This document shows positions 1-9,797 of a stretch of 32,175 nucleotides of DNA, in pieces; the stretch's first letter is position 1; each line of letters starts with the position of its first letter. The notes beneath the pieces are model-generated. The model made no database searches, was not told the origin of the DNA, and saw only the letters and a list, made by a program, of their open reading frames with translations. The stretch spans positions 1-32,175 of the forward strand of contig JACQEC010000097.1 of NCBI GenBank assembly GCA_016200765.1. Reading direction: 5' to 3'. A program made the position numbers and the translations under genes. This DNA comes from Chloroflexota bacterium (GTDB lineage Bacteria > Chloroflexota > Anaerolineae > JACRMK01).

Positions 1-105
1 CAACCGCGCACACCGGCCATGGCGGCTAACCTCACCGACCACATCTGGTCCATGGATGAACTACTCAGCTTCCGCATCCCGCCAAAGCATTTATGGGCCG
101 TTTAG
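1..105 (+). mobile_element. C-terminal fragment of an IS transposase (gene runs off the left edge)
   Basis: Frame 1 reads [34 protein letters not shown] with TAG at 103-105. The '[19 protein letters not shown]' tail resembles IS transposase/integrase C-termini. Presumed IS end lies just downstream (about 106-135). Confidence 0.6.
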
Positions 106-132
106 AGCCGTGCCTCATTAAAGGGACACTAC

Positions 133-2253
133 CTAATCTTCGTAACAGTACTCTTCAAGTAGCGGCACGATATCGTCTTGCACGACGCGCGCCAATGTCA
201 CGAAATCGCCGATGGGCCTGCCTTGCTTAAACAGATAGGCGTGGCCGACTTGCAGGTTGCGCGCGTCACGCCCGATATGCTGGCGGATTCGGTTGTTCAG
301 TGCCTCCAGCCACGCACCGAGCGGAATGCCCTGAACCACAGCATCGCGCAGCAGGCCGCTGTCCGGCATCAATTCCACAAATCCAAACCGCCGGCGCAAC
401 GCCGTATCCAGCAGCGCTATCGAGCGGTCAGCAGTGTTCATCGTGCCGATGACATATACATTCTCCGGCACTTTGAACGGTCTCCCCGACAGCGGCAGGA
501 GGATCGACTGCCCGCGTTTGTCCTTTTCCAGGACGGTCAACAGTTCGCCAAAAATACGCGGGATGTCGCCCCGGTTGATCTCGTCGATGATCAGGTAGTA
601 ACGATGTTTAGGGTCATGGCTCGCATCAGCGCACAGCCGCAAGAAGATGCCATCGTGTTTTTCAAACGCCAGCCGTTGGTCGGTCGAGATGGGCTTATAC
701 CCCTCAAGAAAATCTTCATAACCATACGCGGGATGGAATGAGCACATGCGTACCAACCCGCTCGCCCCATCCGTTCCGCCGGTCACTACGCCACTTTGTT
801 CAGCCGTCAATTGATCGAACGCTGTCCCAAAGCGGTGGTACGCCGCCAGGTCGCGCGCTGTCCGCAATGCCCAGTACGTCTTTCCAGTCCCGGGCGGCCC
901 ATAGACGATCATCTGTCCTTTGCGCTCTAGAATCGCCTGAATGCGACCGCGGGTCCCGTCTAACCGTGGAATGATGGGCTCCGATGGCGAGACTGGTTCA
1001 GCCGGCGATGCAGGTGGCAATGCCGGTGCGTTGACTTTGGTTGGCCCTGCCCTCGCGATCCGTCGTTCGATTGCAATCAGGTTATCGACTGGCTCCCTGA
1101 CTTGAAACACTGTCGTTCGCAACCCTACCTTTGCATCCGGCATTTGCCATGTATCCAGATTGAGCCATTGAACGGCGCGGCGGTGCGGGATATCAGAGCC
1201 CGACGCATAGGTATAGCTTGCAACAACCCTCCCGATTCCCAGCAACGTCATGCCGTTCGCGGTCAATACCAAATCACCATCAGAAATCCGCGCCGTGAAA
1301 TTGAGGACTTCGCGCACTTTTCTACCAAGTATTTGAGCGTTGTACTCATAGTTCTTTGCCAAAAGGTCGCGCAGTCTTTCACGAGACGCGTCGTCATAAG
1401 TAACCCAAGAAAGGTCGCCAAGCTTATCCCAGCCAATCGCTACAAAATCCCCGTCGCGCATCGCACCCCAACGACTATACGCTTCGTCCTCGCCAAGGGT
1501 CGTCCCGATGCGCCAATACGCATGCGGATTGCCATCACGCCGGTTCAGCACCGTCGTCATATGGTTGAGTGTCATATTCAGTTCACGCGCAAGGGCGACG
1601 AAGCGGCCCGCCACCGCATAGCGTCCATCTATATCTGGCGGCAATTCCAGCAATTTGATCAAGTGGTAACGCTGGTACTCTGCATTGTGATAGTCATCCA
1701 GCTTCTCTGGGTACAACAGGCTGAAATACTTGTGCCCCCAGGCCGAATCACTCACATCTGGTGCGACCGTATTCATCTGCTTCTGCAGCTGCGCGTACTC
1801 CACATCGGGCGCATTCGCCGGTAAGGTGTCCAGCACCTCACACCCTTTCAGTAATTGGTCTCGGTGCTTGCGCGCAATCTCAACTGCTTCCGCCACCGTG
1901 AGCTCCACTTGCTTGGATGGGCTGCCCGTCATCCACGTTCCGGTCTCTCGGCGGCGATAAATGCCGAACTTCAGCGCGCTGCCGCCTGCGATGCTGCCAA
2001 AGATCGCTGGCAGCTCGTCATCATTCTTGAATTCAAGCCAATAGACCAGACTGTCACGATTGGCAGGGTCGTGCGCGTGCAGGGTGTTCAGTAGAGCCTC
2101 GCCGTCTAGGTTGCGCAGCGCCGCCGGGCCGAACCGCTTACGAAAGGTATCATAATACCCGCGAAGTTGGTCTCGCGATGACAGCGCACCTTCAGCCGTC
2201 ATCTTGTCGTGCAGCTGATTCAACTCATCGGCAATTCGCGTGTCCAGTGTCAT
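133..2253 (-). CDS. McrB-like AAA+ GTPase with N-terminal EVE/PUA-like domain (type IV modification-dependent restriction), possibly 3'-truncated
   Basis: Walker A GPPGTGKTYWALRTA, 'YYLIIDEINRGDIPRIFGELLTVLEKDKR', 'VIGTMNTADRSIALLDTALRRRFGFVEL' are McrB hallmarks. Central 'GDFVAIGWDKLGDL...GDLVLTANGMTLLGIGRV' resembles EVE-like readers. Confidence 0.85.
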   Translation of the reverse strand: MTLDTRIADELNQLHDKMTAEGALSSRDQLRGYYDTFRKRFGPAALRNLDGEALLNTLHAHDPANRDSLVYWLEFKNDDELPAIFGSIAGGSALKFGIYRRRETGTWMTGSPSKQVELTVAEAVEIARKHRDQLLKGCEVLDTLPANAPDVEYAQLQKQMNTVAPDVSDSAWGHKYFSLLYPEKLDDYHNAEYQRYHLIKLLELPPDIDGRYAVAGRFVALARELNMTLNHMTTVLNRRDGNPHAYWRIGTTLGEDEAYSRWGAMRDGDFVAIGWDKLGDLSWVTYDDASRERLRDLLAKNYEYNAQILGRKVREVLNFTARISDGDLVLTANGMTLLGIGRVVASYTYASGSDIPHRRAVQWLNLDTWQMPDAKVGLRTTVFQVREPVDNLIAIERRIARAGPTKVNAPALPPASPAEPVSPSEPIIPRLDGTRGRIQAILERKGQMIVYGPPGTGKTYWALRTARDLAAYHRFGTAFDQLTAEQSGVVTGGTDGASGLVRMCSFHPAYGYEDFLEGYKPISTDQRLAFEKHDGIFLRLCADASHDPKHRYYLIIDEINRGDIPRIFGELLTVLEKDKRGQSILLPLSGRPFKVPENVYVIGTMNTADRSIALLDTALRRRFGFVELMPDSGLLRDAVVQGIPLGAWLEALNNRIRQHIGRDARNLQVGHAYLFKQGRPIGDFVTLARVVQDDIVPLLEEYCYED

Positions 2254-2292
2254 GTTAGTTCCTTCTGCATTCCGTTTTGCGTTTCGCTGCGG

Positions 2293-2976
2293 TCATCGCC
2301 ACAGACGCTTCCTGCTTATCTCATCGCGAACGTAATCGAGGTAATGATCAATCGTCGCCGAATAAAATGGCTGCCGCATGCTGGGCTGATGCGGAAACGG
2401 AAATATATCCCGGCCCAAACGATTCTGGCTCGCTGTCAAGTGCGAGAAATGCCCCGGGCGGCCCGCCTCCTCATGCGCACGGTAATCCCAATACGCTTTC
2501 ACAAAAGGCGACGAGCCTGCGTTGATGATCAACGCCAGCACCGGTTCACCTAACGTGATGACCGGGACGCTTTCGTACGGAGCCAACTCAGTCGCCAAAA
2601 CGGGAAGCCATGCTTCAGCAAATCTTCGGAGAACCGATTTGTCGGCAATCTTTGTCGGCTGTACGACGAAAAAATTCTTGAGCAGGTTGGTCGCGTACAC
2701 GTTTTCTTCGAGCTGAATTCCCAAGCCGCTACACAACTTTGCAAGATAGGTCTTCAGGCTGCCGCCGCGATCGAGATTGAGGACGGTTCTGATCTTACGC
2801 CTACCCTTCTCACTCAGTACGGTTGGGTCCTGGCCGAGGATGATCAGCCGAACCTCTCCAGTGCCGCAATAGACCTTGGGAATTTGCAGGTTGACATCGA
2901 CGAACGTCCGAAGCTGGAGATCGGCCAGCAGTCTCTGTCGAGTTGCTTCAACGTGTGGTTCAATCACGATCAGCAC
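2293..2976 (-). CDS. Divergent uracil-DNA glycosylase-superfamily-like protein
   Basis: 'LIILGQDPTV' resembles the UDG motif A GQDPY; 'VPVITLGEPVLALI' resembles the C-terminal UDG substrate-loop region; 'NVYATNLLKNFF' in the middle. GTG start. Confidence 0.6.
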   Translation of the reverse strand: MLIVIEPHVEATRQRLLADLQLRTFVDVNLQIPKVYCGTGEVRLIILGQDPTVLSEKGRRKIRTVLNLDRGGSLKTYLAKLCSGLGIQLEENVYATNLLKNFFVVQPTKIADKSVLRRFAEAWLPVLATELAPYESVPVITLGEPVLALIINAGSSPFVKAYWDYRAHEEAGRPGHFSHLTASQNRLGRDIFPFPHQPSMRQPFYSATIDHYLDYVRDEISRKRLWR

Positions 2977-3081
2977 GAGTTTCGCTTTTCAAGTAGCGGC
3001 TACTCTCCCTTGTCACCGGCTAGAGCCATCGTCCCATACGTCGACGTCGTGTTAACAAACCATACGCTGGTCGGCCCCACC

Positions 3082-5103
3082 TTATGCCATCCCCAGCGCC
3101 TTCAGCGCCGCCCCCAGCGGCTCCGAATAGAAGATCGGGTCCACTTTTTCCAGCAGGTCTCCCGGCACGTCCAGGAACTGCCGCTTGTTGCTCACGGGGA
3201 TGAGCACCTTTTTCGCTCCGTTATCAACCATCACTTGCAGCGGCTCGATTAGAGAGCGCAGTGGCACAATATTGCCCTGGATCGTCATGTCGCCAAGTAC
3301 GACCAGTCCGGCCAGCGTCGTCCGGTCGCGCAGTAGCGAATAGAGCGCCACGAAGAAGGCGACGCTCGCCTGCGAACCTTCTTTGGCCTGTGCGAGATCG
3401 ACGATCTGGACGTGAAAGTCTGCGCTGTCGAGCTGCCGCTCGATACCCAGCATCGCTTTATTCGCGCGTACGTAATCAAACGCCGTCATGAGCGAATCGC
3501 GCATTAACCGGTCTGGGCTGCCGCTGATGCGCAGCTTGCCGGAGCCCATCATCATGGTGACTTCGATCCGGTGCAGCGCCACCACCTGCTCATTCGTCAA
3601 TGCCGCGCCATACACGCTCCCTGCCGGCAGCGGGTCCGACGCAATCAGATCGGCGCGTCCCTGTTCCGGCACGCCAACATAGCGTTCCTGCATCGTCTCG
3701 TTGTCAATGTACGAAAAAGACGTCTGGTAATACTCGAATGCCCCCATTTTCTTGAGCTGCTCTTTGACGCGCCGCCGCCCTTCCAGCGCAATTTCCACAT
3801 ACTCGCGCAACTCTTCTTTTGGAGGATTTCCTGATGGGTGCAATAGCTTAATCAGTCCAGAGACTGTCCGGCGGACGGCCTTCGCATCCCGCGTATTCAG
3901 ATCAGTACCTAGCGCGAAGTATTGATCGAGTTGGTTAGCGTAGTTGTGACGACGCAGCTCTCGGAATGCTTCAGCCAAATAGTCCACCACGAAGCCATAG
4001 TGCTCTGTCAAGAACTCGTTGCGCATCTTGGGTATTTCCCAGCCGGGGATATAAAAATGTAGGCGGTCAATCAGCGCCATATCTTGCATGTCTTCTGGCA
4101 GAGGTTGAAACAAGTGACTGGTACGCACCAACATATCCACCGGCTGATTGATGTTGCCAGCAAAGACTACCGAGGCTTCAGCGACCAACTCCTCGCGCCC
4201 ACGACTGAAGCTGCCGCTCTCCATGTAATCCTTCAATATCTGGATGGCCGTCTTGTCGTCGAATTTGATGCCGGCCACCTCGTCAAACGCGACCACATCC
4301 CAGCGCCCGACGAGGCCGACTTGGCGCGTGCTCATGTTGTAGAACAGGTTGGCAACGGTCGTCTTGCCGCCGGATATCAGGATGGCATACGGCGAGAGGT
4401 CGCGGTAGACGTACGACTTCCCGGTGCCGCGCGGCCCGAGCTCAATCAGGTTGTAGTTACGTTGGGTCATCGGGATCAAGCGCACCAGCATCAGCAATTT
4501 GATGCGCCGGCTGAACTGTGATGGCTCTAGCCCGATGCTACGGATGAGCAGATCAATCCATTCATCGGTCGTGAAAGATGTCCGGCGCGCACAATAGTCG
4601 TCCAGACTAAACGTCGCTAGCTGAATCGGTTTGAGCGCGGTGATATAGAAGGGGCGCGCCTTGTCGTTCTCGTCGCCCTCGCCGCGGAACTCGATTTCCA
4701 CCTGGGACCAGACACCACCCTCCAGCAGCCGCTCGTATTGGCGCACGAACTGATCGGGGATGTGAACAAAGCGGTGGCTGAAATTGACCAACTCGGCCCA
4801 ATACTTGGTGCCATCGAGGCGCACCAGCACCTTGTCGATGAACGTCTGCTTACCCCGCTCCTTCGTGCGCGACTGGCCCTTCATCGCCTCGTCAGGCCGG
4901 ATGATGCTGGAGGCCAATGTGCTGTTGACAAGCCGCAGCCCAGCCTCGATCGCGATGGGATCATCTGTCGCGCAATACTTGCCCAGCAGATACTCGAGCA
5001 CATAGCCCGGCACGTTGGCGCCGACCTTGACCTCGCGCACGAGGTCTTTGCGCACCACCCGCCCTGCAAAGATGTCAACGACTTTGCGATCCAACTCTGG
5101 CAT
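3082..5103 (-). CDS. brxL: BREX Lon-like AAA+ protein BrxL
   Basis: 673 aa; Walker A GPRGTGKSYVYRDLSPYAILISGG, 'WDVVAFDEVAGIKF', C-terminal Lon-like domain; located next to pglZ. Confidence 0.9.
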   Translation of the reverse strand: MPELDRKVVDIFAGRVVRKDLVREVKVGANVPGYVLEYLLGKYCATDDPIAIEAGLRLVNSTLASSIIRPDEAMKGQSRTKERGKQTFIDKVLVRLDGTKYWAELVNFSHRFVHIPDQFVRQYERLLEGGVWSQVEIEFRGEGDENDKARPFYITALKPIQLATFSLDDYCARRTSFTTDEWIDLLIRSIGLEPSQFSRRIKLLMLVRLIPMTQRNYNLIELGPRGTGKSYVYRDLSPYAILISGGKTTVANLFYNMSTRQVGLVGRWDVVAFDEVAGIKFDDKTAIQILKDYMESGSFSRGREELVAEASVVFAGNINQPVDMLVRTSHLFQPLPEDMQDMALIDRLHFYIPGWEIPKMRNEFLTEHYGFVVDYLAEAFRELRRHNYANQLDQYFALGTDLNTRDAKAVRRTVSGLIKLLHPSGNPPKEELREYVEIALEGRRRVKEQLKKMGAFEYYQTSFSYIDNETMQERYVGVPEQGRADLIASDPLPAGSVYGAALTNEQVVALHRIEVTMMMGSGKLRISGSPDRLMRDSLMTAFDYVRANKAMLGIERQLDSADFHVQIVDLAQAKEGSQASVAFFVALYSLLRDRTTLAGLVVLGDMTIQGNIVPLRSLIEPLQVMVDNGAKKVLIPVSNKRQFLDVPGDLLEKVDPIFYSEPLGAALKALGMA

Positions 5104-5111
5104 GAGAACTC

Positions 5112-7706
5112 CTACAAGGCAATTTCAATCGGCAGGTCGGCCCTACTGGCCAATTTTGTGCCTGTGTCCGAGTCGAGCAGGTAGAGTGCAACTTGGGCTA
5201 CTTGGGGAACCTCTGTCACCTGCAAAGTAACCGAATTGGGCATGATCCGCTGCGGGTCGGCGGGATCCGTGGCCAGGGCCACATCGCCGGTCGCTGCCTG
5301 GAAGCCGTATGCCGCCGCCACTGGCACCGAAATGACCTGGTCGCCGGCGCGCAACTCCAGGCGCACGCGCGGCGCGGACGCGAGCATTACCTGCGCTTCT
5401 GCCTGGATCGTGACCGAGAAAAAGCGCGTTGTAATTTTGGCCGCGCCGGGCACGAGTGTCCAGCTGAAGGCAGGCGCACCCGTCACGGGCGCCAGCTCGC
5501 CCGCCGCGACCGTCAGCACCGGGATGACGATTTCCTGCAGCGACAGCCCGCCGTGCGAATAGACCATCGAGCCGCCCTGCACCTTGAACCAGGCGAGACC
5601 AAACGGTGTGACCAGCTCGAGATCGCCGCTCAAGCCAAACGCGGCGACCGGCGTTCGCAGGCATCCGGGTATGGCCGAGCCACCGTTGCCCACCCACACG
5701 CGTCGATGCAGGTCGGCCGTATCGCCGCCAGGCGCGTCAATGGTCTCCGCCTCGATCAGCTTTGGCCCGAACAGGTAGCCGTGGTCAGCCGTGATGATAG
5801 CCTTTCGCACACCAACGCCAAAGAGCGAGCGCAGCCCGCGCCGCAACTGGTTGAACACATCGTCTTGCATCTGGCGCGCCAGGTTCGGGTTGTTCTCCCA
5901 GAGGCCGTCGATCTCGTCGCTGGCCGTGACGACGATCAGTCGGGCGCCAGCCAGCTTGCTCCGCAGTTGCCTGCTATTGAGTGGCGCCAGCTGGCTTAAC
6001 TCAACGACGGCCACCGTCTCCCCGACCTGCTTCTGCAGATGCTTCAGCCGCTCCTGGCTATTCTTGACGATCGTGCCGCCAATCTCGATGCCCAATTTGC
6101 CACCGCCGAGCGCAACGAGTCCGAGCCCGCGTTCGGCGCCCGGCATCAGCGCCGCCATGCCGACCGGGGTAATCGTTGGCGGGGTGGCAAGCGCCGGCGA
6201 CAGGTCAGCTTTGAAATCCACCGCCAGCAGCTCTGCGAACTCGCGCGCCATCTCGAAGCGCAGGGCATCGACCAGGATGTAGGCCATCTTGTCCTCGGCC
6301 AGCGCGGTCGCAACGAACGAACGGAAGATGTCTGTCTGGTGCGTCCCGCCGGGCAGGTCGAAGTGGACGGCCTCGTAACCGTGAATGAAGCGGTTGGCCA
6401 GCTCATCGATCACCTCGCGATAACGCTGCTGCGCCCGGGTCACGAGTTGCACCAGCCTATCGTGGATGCCGTCTTCCGGGTCAAAGCGATGGTAGTCCCG
6501 CTCCAGATGGCGATAGGCGCGATCCAACTCGCACCACGGGGCGTCTCCGCTGGTATAACGCACGTACAGTGCGTCAGCCGATAGCGTCTGCGCTTTCAGC
6601 TCGCGCGCGATCCGGTTCGCCGTTTCCAGCACAAGCCCGGCTTGAGCGATGACTTGCCAGCGCAGCTTGCTTTCAGGTTTCTGCGTGCTCCAGAAACCAT
6701 CCGCGCGCCCGCGTGCCAATTCCATCAGCAGGCCATTTCCCTTACTGCCCACTTCCGCTTCAACCAGCGCTTGCAGCGCCGTCTCTGTGCGGTAGAACGT
6801 CTCGCTCTCCTTGAGCACGTGCGGCTCCCAGGCCAAGTCGCCCAGGCCCAGCTCGGCTTCCACCCGTTGGGCCGCCTGCGCGTAACTTGCGCCCAGATCG
6901 CGGCGCTGCCGCCAGGCACGCACGACTTGAACTGCCGTCTCGCGCGCCGCCTTGCCATGGGCGTGCGCGACCGTGCTTAGCCGCTCGGGCGCAGGACCGT
7001 TCAGCAATGCGAGGAACTCTGTCGTCAGCAGGTAGCGCGCCAGCAACGTCCGGATGGCGGAGAGGACGGACTGGATCGGAATCGCAATTTCGAATGCGTT
7101 CGCGAACAGCTCCCTCAACGGCTTGATCGCGCTGCGCCCTCGGATCGTCTCGTCCAACTCCGGCTCGCTCAAGAATCGGAGCGAGATCTCCTGGACGTTG
7201 CCGGAGTTGAAGATAATGGCCAGCACACCGGCATCGCCCGCGTTCTGCTCGGCGCGTGTATCCAGGTCCGCCAGGCTCAAACTGCCGGCCTCGACCTCTG
7301 CGACAATCTTGGCGACGACCGCGGCAGGCAGCAGCGGTTCCAATGCCACGCGCGCTACAGCCGCCAGCCGCGTATTGCACTCCGGCGGCTGCTGGCCGGG
7401 CTGCATCACGACGCCGACCAAGGCGAACTCAACCAGCGCGTGGTGCGTGTCAGCCTGCGCTAGCGGCACGTAGATCACCATGCGGGGCGACTCTCCGGAT
7501 TGCGCGTTCCAGAGGGTCTCCATATCGCGCCGGAGCGCCACGAACCCGCGCTCTTTCCGGTAGACGAAGAGCGGCGCACCGCTCAACGATGCCATGCTTG
7601 AGACCGCAGCGAGGTAGGCTCCTTCCGGGTCGAACCAGACGACGGTGCGATGGGCTTCGACCTGGGTGCGGATCAGTTCAAAGAGTTTGTCGGTGACCAA
7701 CCCCAT
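5112..7706 (-). CDS. pglZ: PglZ domain protein (BREX)
   Basis: 'AYILVDALRFEMAREFAELL' and 'KAIITADHGYLFG' are PglZ/alkaline-phosphatase-superfamily motifs. Likely start is MGLVTDKLFEL at 7706 rather than the ORF-maximal 7766. Confidence 0.88.
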   Translation of the reverse strand: MGLVTDKLFELIRTQVEAHRTVVWFDPEGAYLAAVSSMASLSGAPLFVYRKERGFVALRRDMETLWNAQSGESPRMVIYVPLAQADTHHALVEFALVGVVMQPGQQPPECNTRLAAVARVALEPLLPAAVVAKIVAEVEAGSLSLADLDTRAEQNAGDAGVLAIIFNSGNVQEISLRFLSEPELDETIRGRSAIKPLRELFANAFEIAIPIQSVLSAIRTLLARYLLTTEFLALLNGPAPERLSTVAHAHGKAARETAVQVVRAWRQRRDLGASYAQAAQRVEAELGLGDLAWEPHVLKESETFYRTETALQALVEAEVGSKGNGLLMELARGRADGFWSTQKPESKLRWQVIAQAGLVLETANRIARELKAQTLSADALYVRYTSGDAPWCELDRAYRHLERDYHRFDPEDGIHDRLVQLVTRAQQRYREVIDELANRFIHGYEAVHFDLPGGTHQTDIFRSFVATALAEDKMAYILVDALRFEMAREFAELLAVDFKADLSPALATPPTITPVGMAALMPGAERGLGLVALGGGKLGIEIGGTIVKNSQERLKHLQKQVGETVAVVELSQLAPLNSRQLRSKLAGARLIVVTASDEIDGLWENNPNLARQMQDDVFNQLRRGLRSLFGVGVRKAIITADHGYLFGPKLIEAETIDAPGGDTADLHRRVWVGNGGSAIPGCLRTPVAAFGLSGDLELVTPFGLAWFKVQGGSMVYSHGGLSLQEIVIPVLTVAAGELAPVTGAPAFSWTLVPGAAKITTRFFSVTIQAEAQVMLASAPRVRLELRAGDQVISVPVAAAYGFQAATGDVALATDPADPQRIMPNSVTLQVTEVPQVAQVALYLLDSDTGTKLASRADLPIEIAL

Positions 7707-7714
7707 AGGCGCCC

Positions 7715-9760
7715 CTATCCTTTGACCAGCCCTTTGGCGCGCAGTTGCTGGCTGATTGAGCTCCACGCATACTTGCCATCCAGCAGGTCGGCCCAGGCCT
7801 TCTGCGCTTCCTTCCAGGGGACCAGCTCATACAACGGCGCAATGTTTAGCAGTACGCCATCGTTCAGGTCCGGGTGGAGGTCCAGCCGCGCAATGCGGTC
7901 AATTGTTTTCTGGAATGTCTTGATTTCATCAACCAGATCAGCCTGCGCGGCCAGCGCGCGCTCCTGTGCCCTGCGCGGCGCGCCTTTCAGGTCTGCTGCC
8001 ACAGACTGCAGGTCGGAAAGCCGCTGGGCTTCAAGATTGAGCTTGGCATCCACATAATCGCGGCCCACGCGGTAGAGTGTGTCTGGGCCCAAGCGATGAT
8101 AGTAGAGCCAGATGCCATAGTTGCGGTTGCGGGATTGCAGCAGCCAGTAGATCGGCGCTTTGCGCCGGCTCTTTGAGTAGCGCTTGATGTGGAAGTCGAA
8201 GAAGTGACGGGGCTGGCGGAAGTATTCGCGCAGGGAGCCGACGCCCAGAATCTCGCAGGCTTCCTGTTCGATTGCGTCCGCCCGCTCGCGCCACAAAAGG
8301 CCGAGGACGGCCCGCACTTGCTTGACGATGTCGTCGGGGTGACGCTCATCGTCGGGCAGGATGCCGTCCCAAGCTATTTTGAGCGGATAGGCCGCATCCG
8401 GAATCGTGGCGGGCGAGTCGTCGAGCGCGGCCGCATCCGGCAGGGTGATCACATTCGGGCGCGCTTGCAACCACGCCTCACTGACGATCGTTCCCGGCTG
8501 GGCTGGCAAGCCATCTGGCCCGACGAGCATGCCTGGCGAGCAACAAGGGAGCGGCTCGAACGGACCCTGCAATTCCGGTAACAGCGACTGGTCAAGCGCG
8601 AAGCGCACGTCCCAGCGACCAAAGGCACAGCCGAGGCACCACATGAGGAAACCTTCTATCGTCGCCTGTGGGTCGTCTGAAAGTAATTCGTCGGGTTCCG
8701 TTTCGGTGTCCACCTCTTGCGCATCTTCTTCGATGCCTGTGTTTTCGACCAACCCGTTGACGTCGCTAGACTCGACGAAATCCTCTGGCGCTAGGCCATA
8801 CAATTGGGCGACTCGTTGATCTATTCGGTTCTGCACTTCCATCAGTTGTGATTGGGTTATTTCATATGCCTCTGCGCTTAGTCTGGCGCCGGATATTGGC
8901 GACTCCCGCCCCAATCGGGCGAGAACAGTCAGCGAAAACGCGTGAGTTGTCTCGTCACTTTTATCCAAGCTGCGAGTCAATTCGTAAGCGCGAAACGACT
9001 GGGTTGACAAGTCTGTAGGGTCGCCCAATGGGGGGATAGGAGTTCGTTGCAGTACACCAACTTCATATGAACCAAATGCCATCTGCAATGTAAGCAGGTG
9101 ATGCCAAATAGCTGAATTCATCAATCCAAGTAGCGCAAGCAGATCTTCGTTGTTGTCATCACTTGTAAAGACTGAAGGCCCTTTGTGACTAAAAATGGAT
9201 TTCCCAGGTAGAGCTCTTGCGCTGAATCCCTTTTGTGTCCTAAGCGGATATGTCAAGCCTTGTCGAAAATAGTACTCACTGTTTGCAATACGCCTAGACC
9301 AATGAGTAGTTCCAGGATCAAACGGATTCTGGGTCACCCATTCTTTCAATTCTTTGCCATTATTGTGCCAGTTGATAACCAACTGGATATCACTGTAGAA
9401 TTTCGAATACTCGCCTCCCTTACTGAGCGGGATCCACGAGCTTCCTAAATCGGTAGTTTTAGCTTCCCACCACAATCTGACGAATCGAAAATCATCACTC
9501 GTGGATAGACCGATTTTTACCACACGATCTTTACTTTCAAAGCGAGGATATCGCCCAAATATTGAAAGCACCCTTTTGCTAGCCCAATATGCGATTGGTG
9601 AGCCCGGGATTTGCCTGAAAGCGTCCGCTTCTATGGCAAACCTGTTAGCAACCGACCGATTAGCATTCAGCGCCTGCACCTGCGCGGCTAAGCGCTCGCC
9701 CTTGTCCTCAATCTCGGTTTTCAACAGGCGGAAGAATACGGTCGGTTCAGCGCTCATCAA
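7715..9760 (-). CDS. pglX: C-terminal (target-recognition) half of a split PglX methyltransferase
   Basis: 681 aa. Collinear with the C-terminal half of the intact PglX at 16351-20328 (e.g. 'FRLLK...IPGSPIAYWASKRVLSIF...DDFRFVRLWWE' vs 'FRLVHE...IPGSPWVYWVSDSIRALF...DNFRFLRFWWE'; 'RRKAPIYWLLQS' vs 'YRKRPVYWPIQS'). Confidence 0.85.
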   Translation of the reverse strand: MMSAEPTVFFRLLKTEIEDKGERLAAQVQALNANRSVANRFAIEADAFRQIPGSPIAYWASKRVLSIFGRYPRFESKDRVVKIGLSTSDDFRFVRLWWEAKTTDLGSSWIPLSKGGEYSKFYSDIQLVINWHNNGKELKEWVTQNPFDPGTTHWSRRIANSEYYFRQGLTYPLRTQKGFSARALPGKSIFSHKGPSVFTSDDNNEDLLALLGLMNSAIWHHLLTLQMAFGSYEVGVLQRTPIPPLGDPTDLSTQSFRAYELTRSLDKSDETTHAFSLTVLARLGRESPISGARLSAEAYEITQSQLMEVQNRIDQRVAQLYGLAPEDFVESSDVNGLVENTGIEEDAQEVDTETEPDELLSDDPQATIEGFLMWCLGCAFGRWDVRFALDQSLLPELQGPFEPLPCCSPGMLVGPDGLPAQPGTIVSEAWLQARPNVITLPDAAALDDSPATIPDAAYPLKIAWDGILPDDERHPDDIVKQVRAVLGLLWRERADAIEQEACEILGVGSLREYFRQPRHFFDFHIKRYSKSRRKAPIYWLLQSRNRNYGIWLYYHRLGPDTLYRVGRDYVDAKLNLEAQRLSDLQSVAADLKGAPRRAQERALAAQADLVDEIKTFQKTIDRIARLDLHPDLNDGVLLNIAPLYELVPWKEAQKAWADLLDGKYAWSSISQQLRAKGLVKG

Positions 9761-9797
9761 TTATCCATTTCAACAGGCGGTCAAGCACGTCGCACCA

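Noticed and set aside
2992-3004. AGTAGC-G-GCTACT palindrome between the UDG-like gene and brxL
   Set aside because: Only 6-bp arms with 1-nt centre, overlapped by the UDG-side intergenic region; easily chance and no T-tract to call a terminator.
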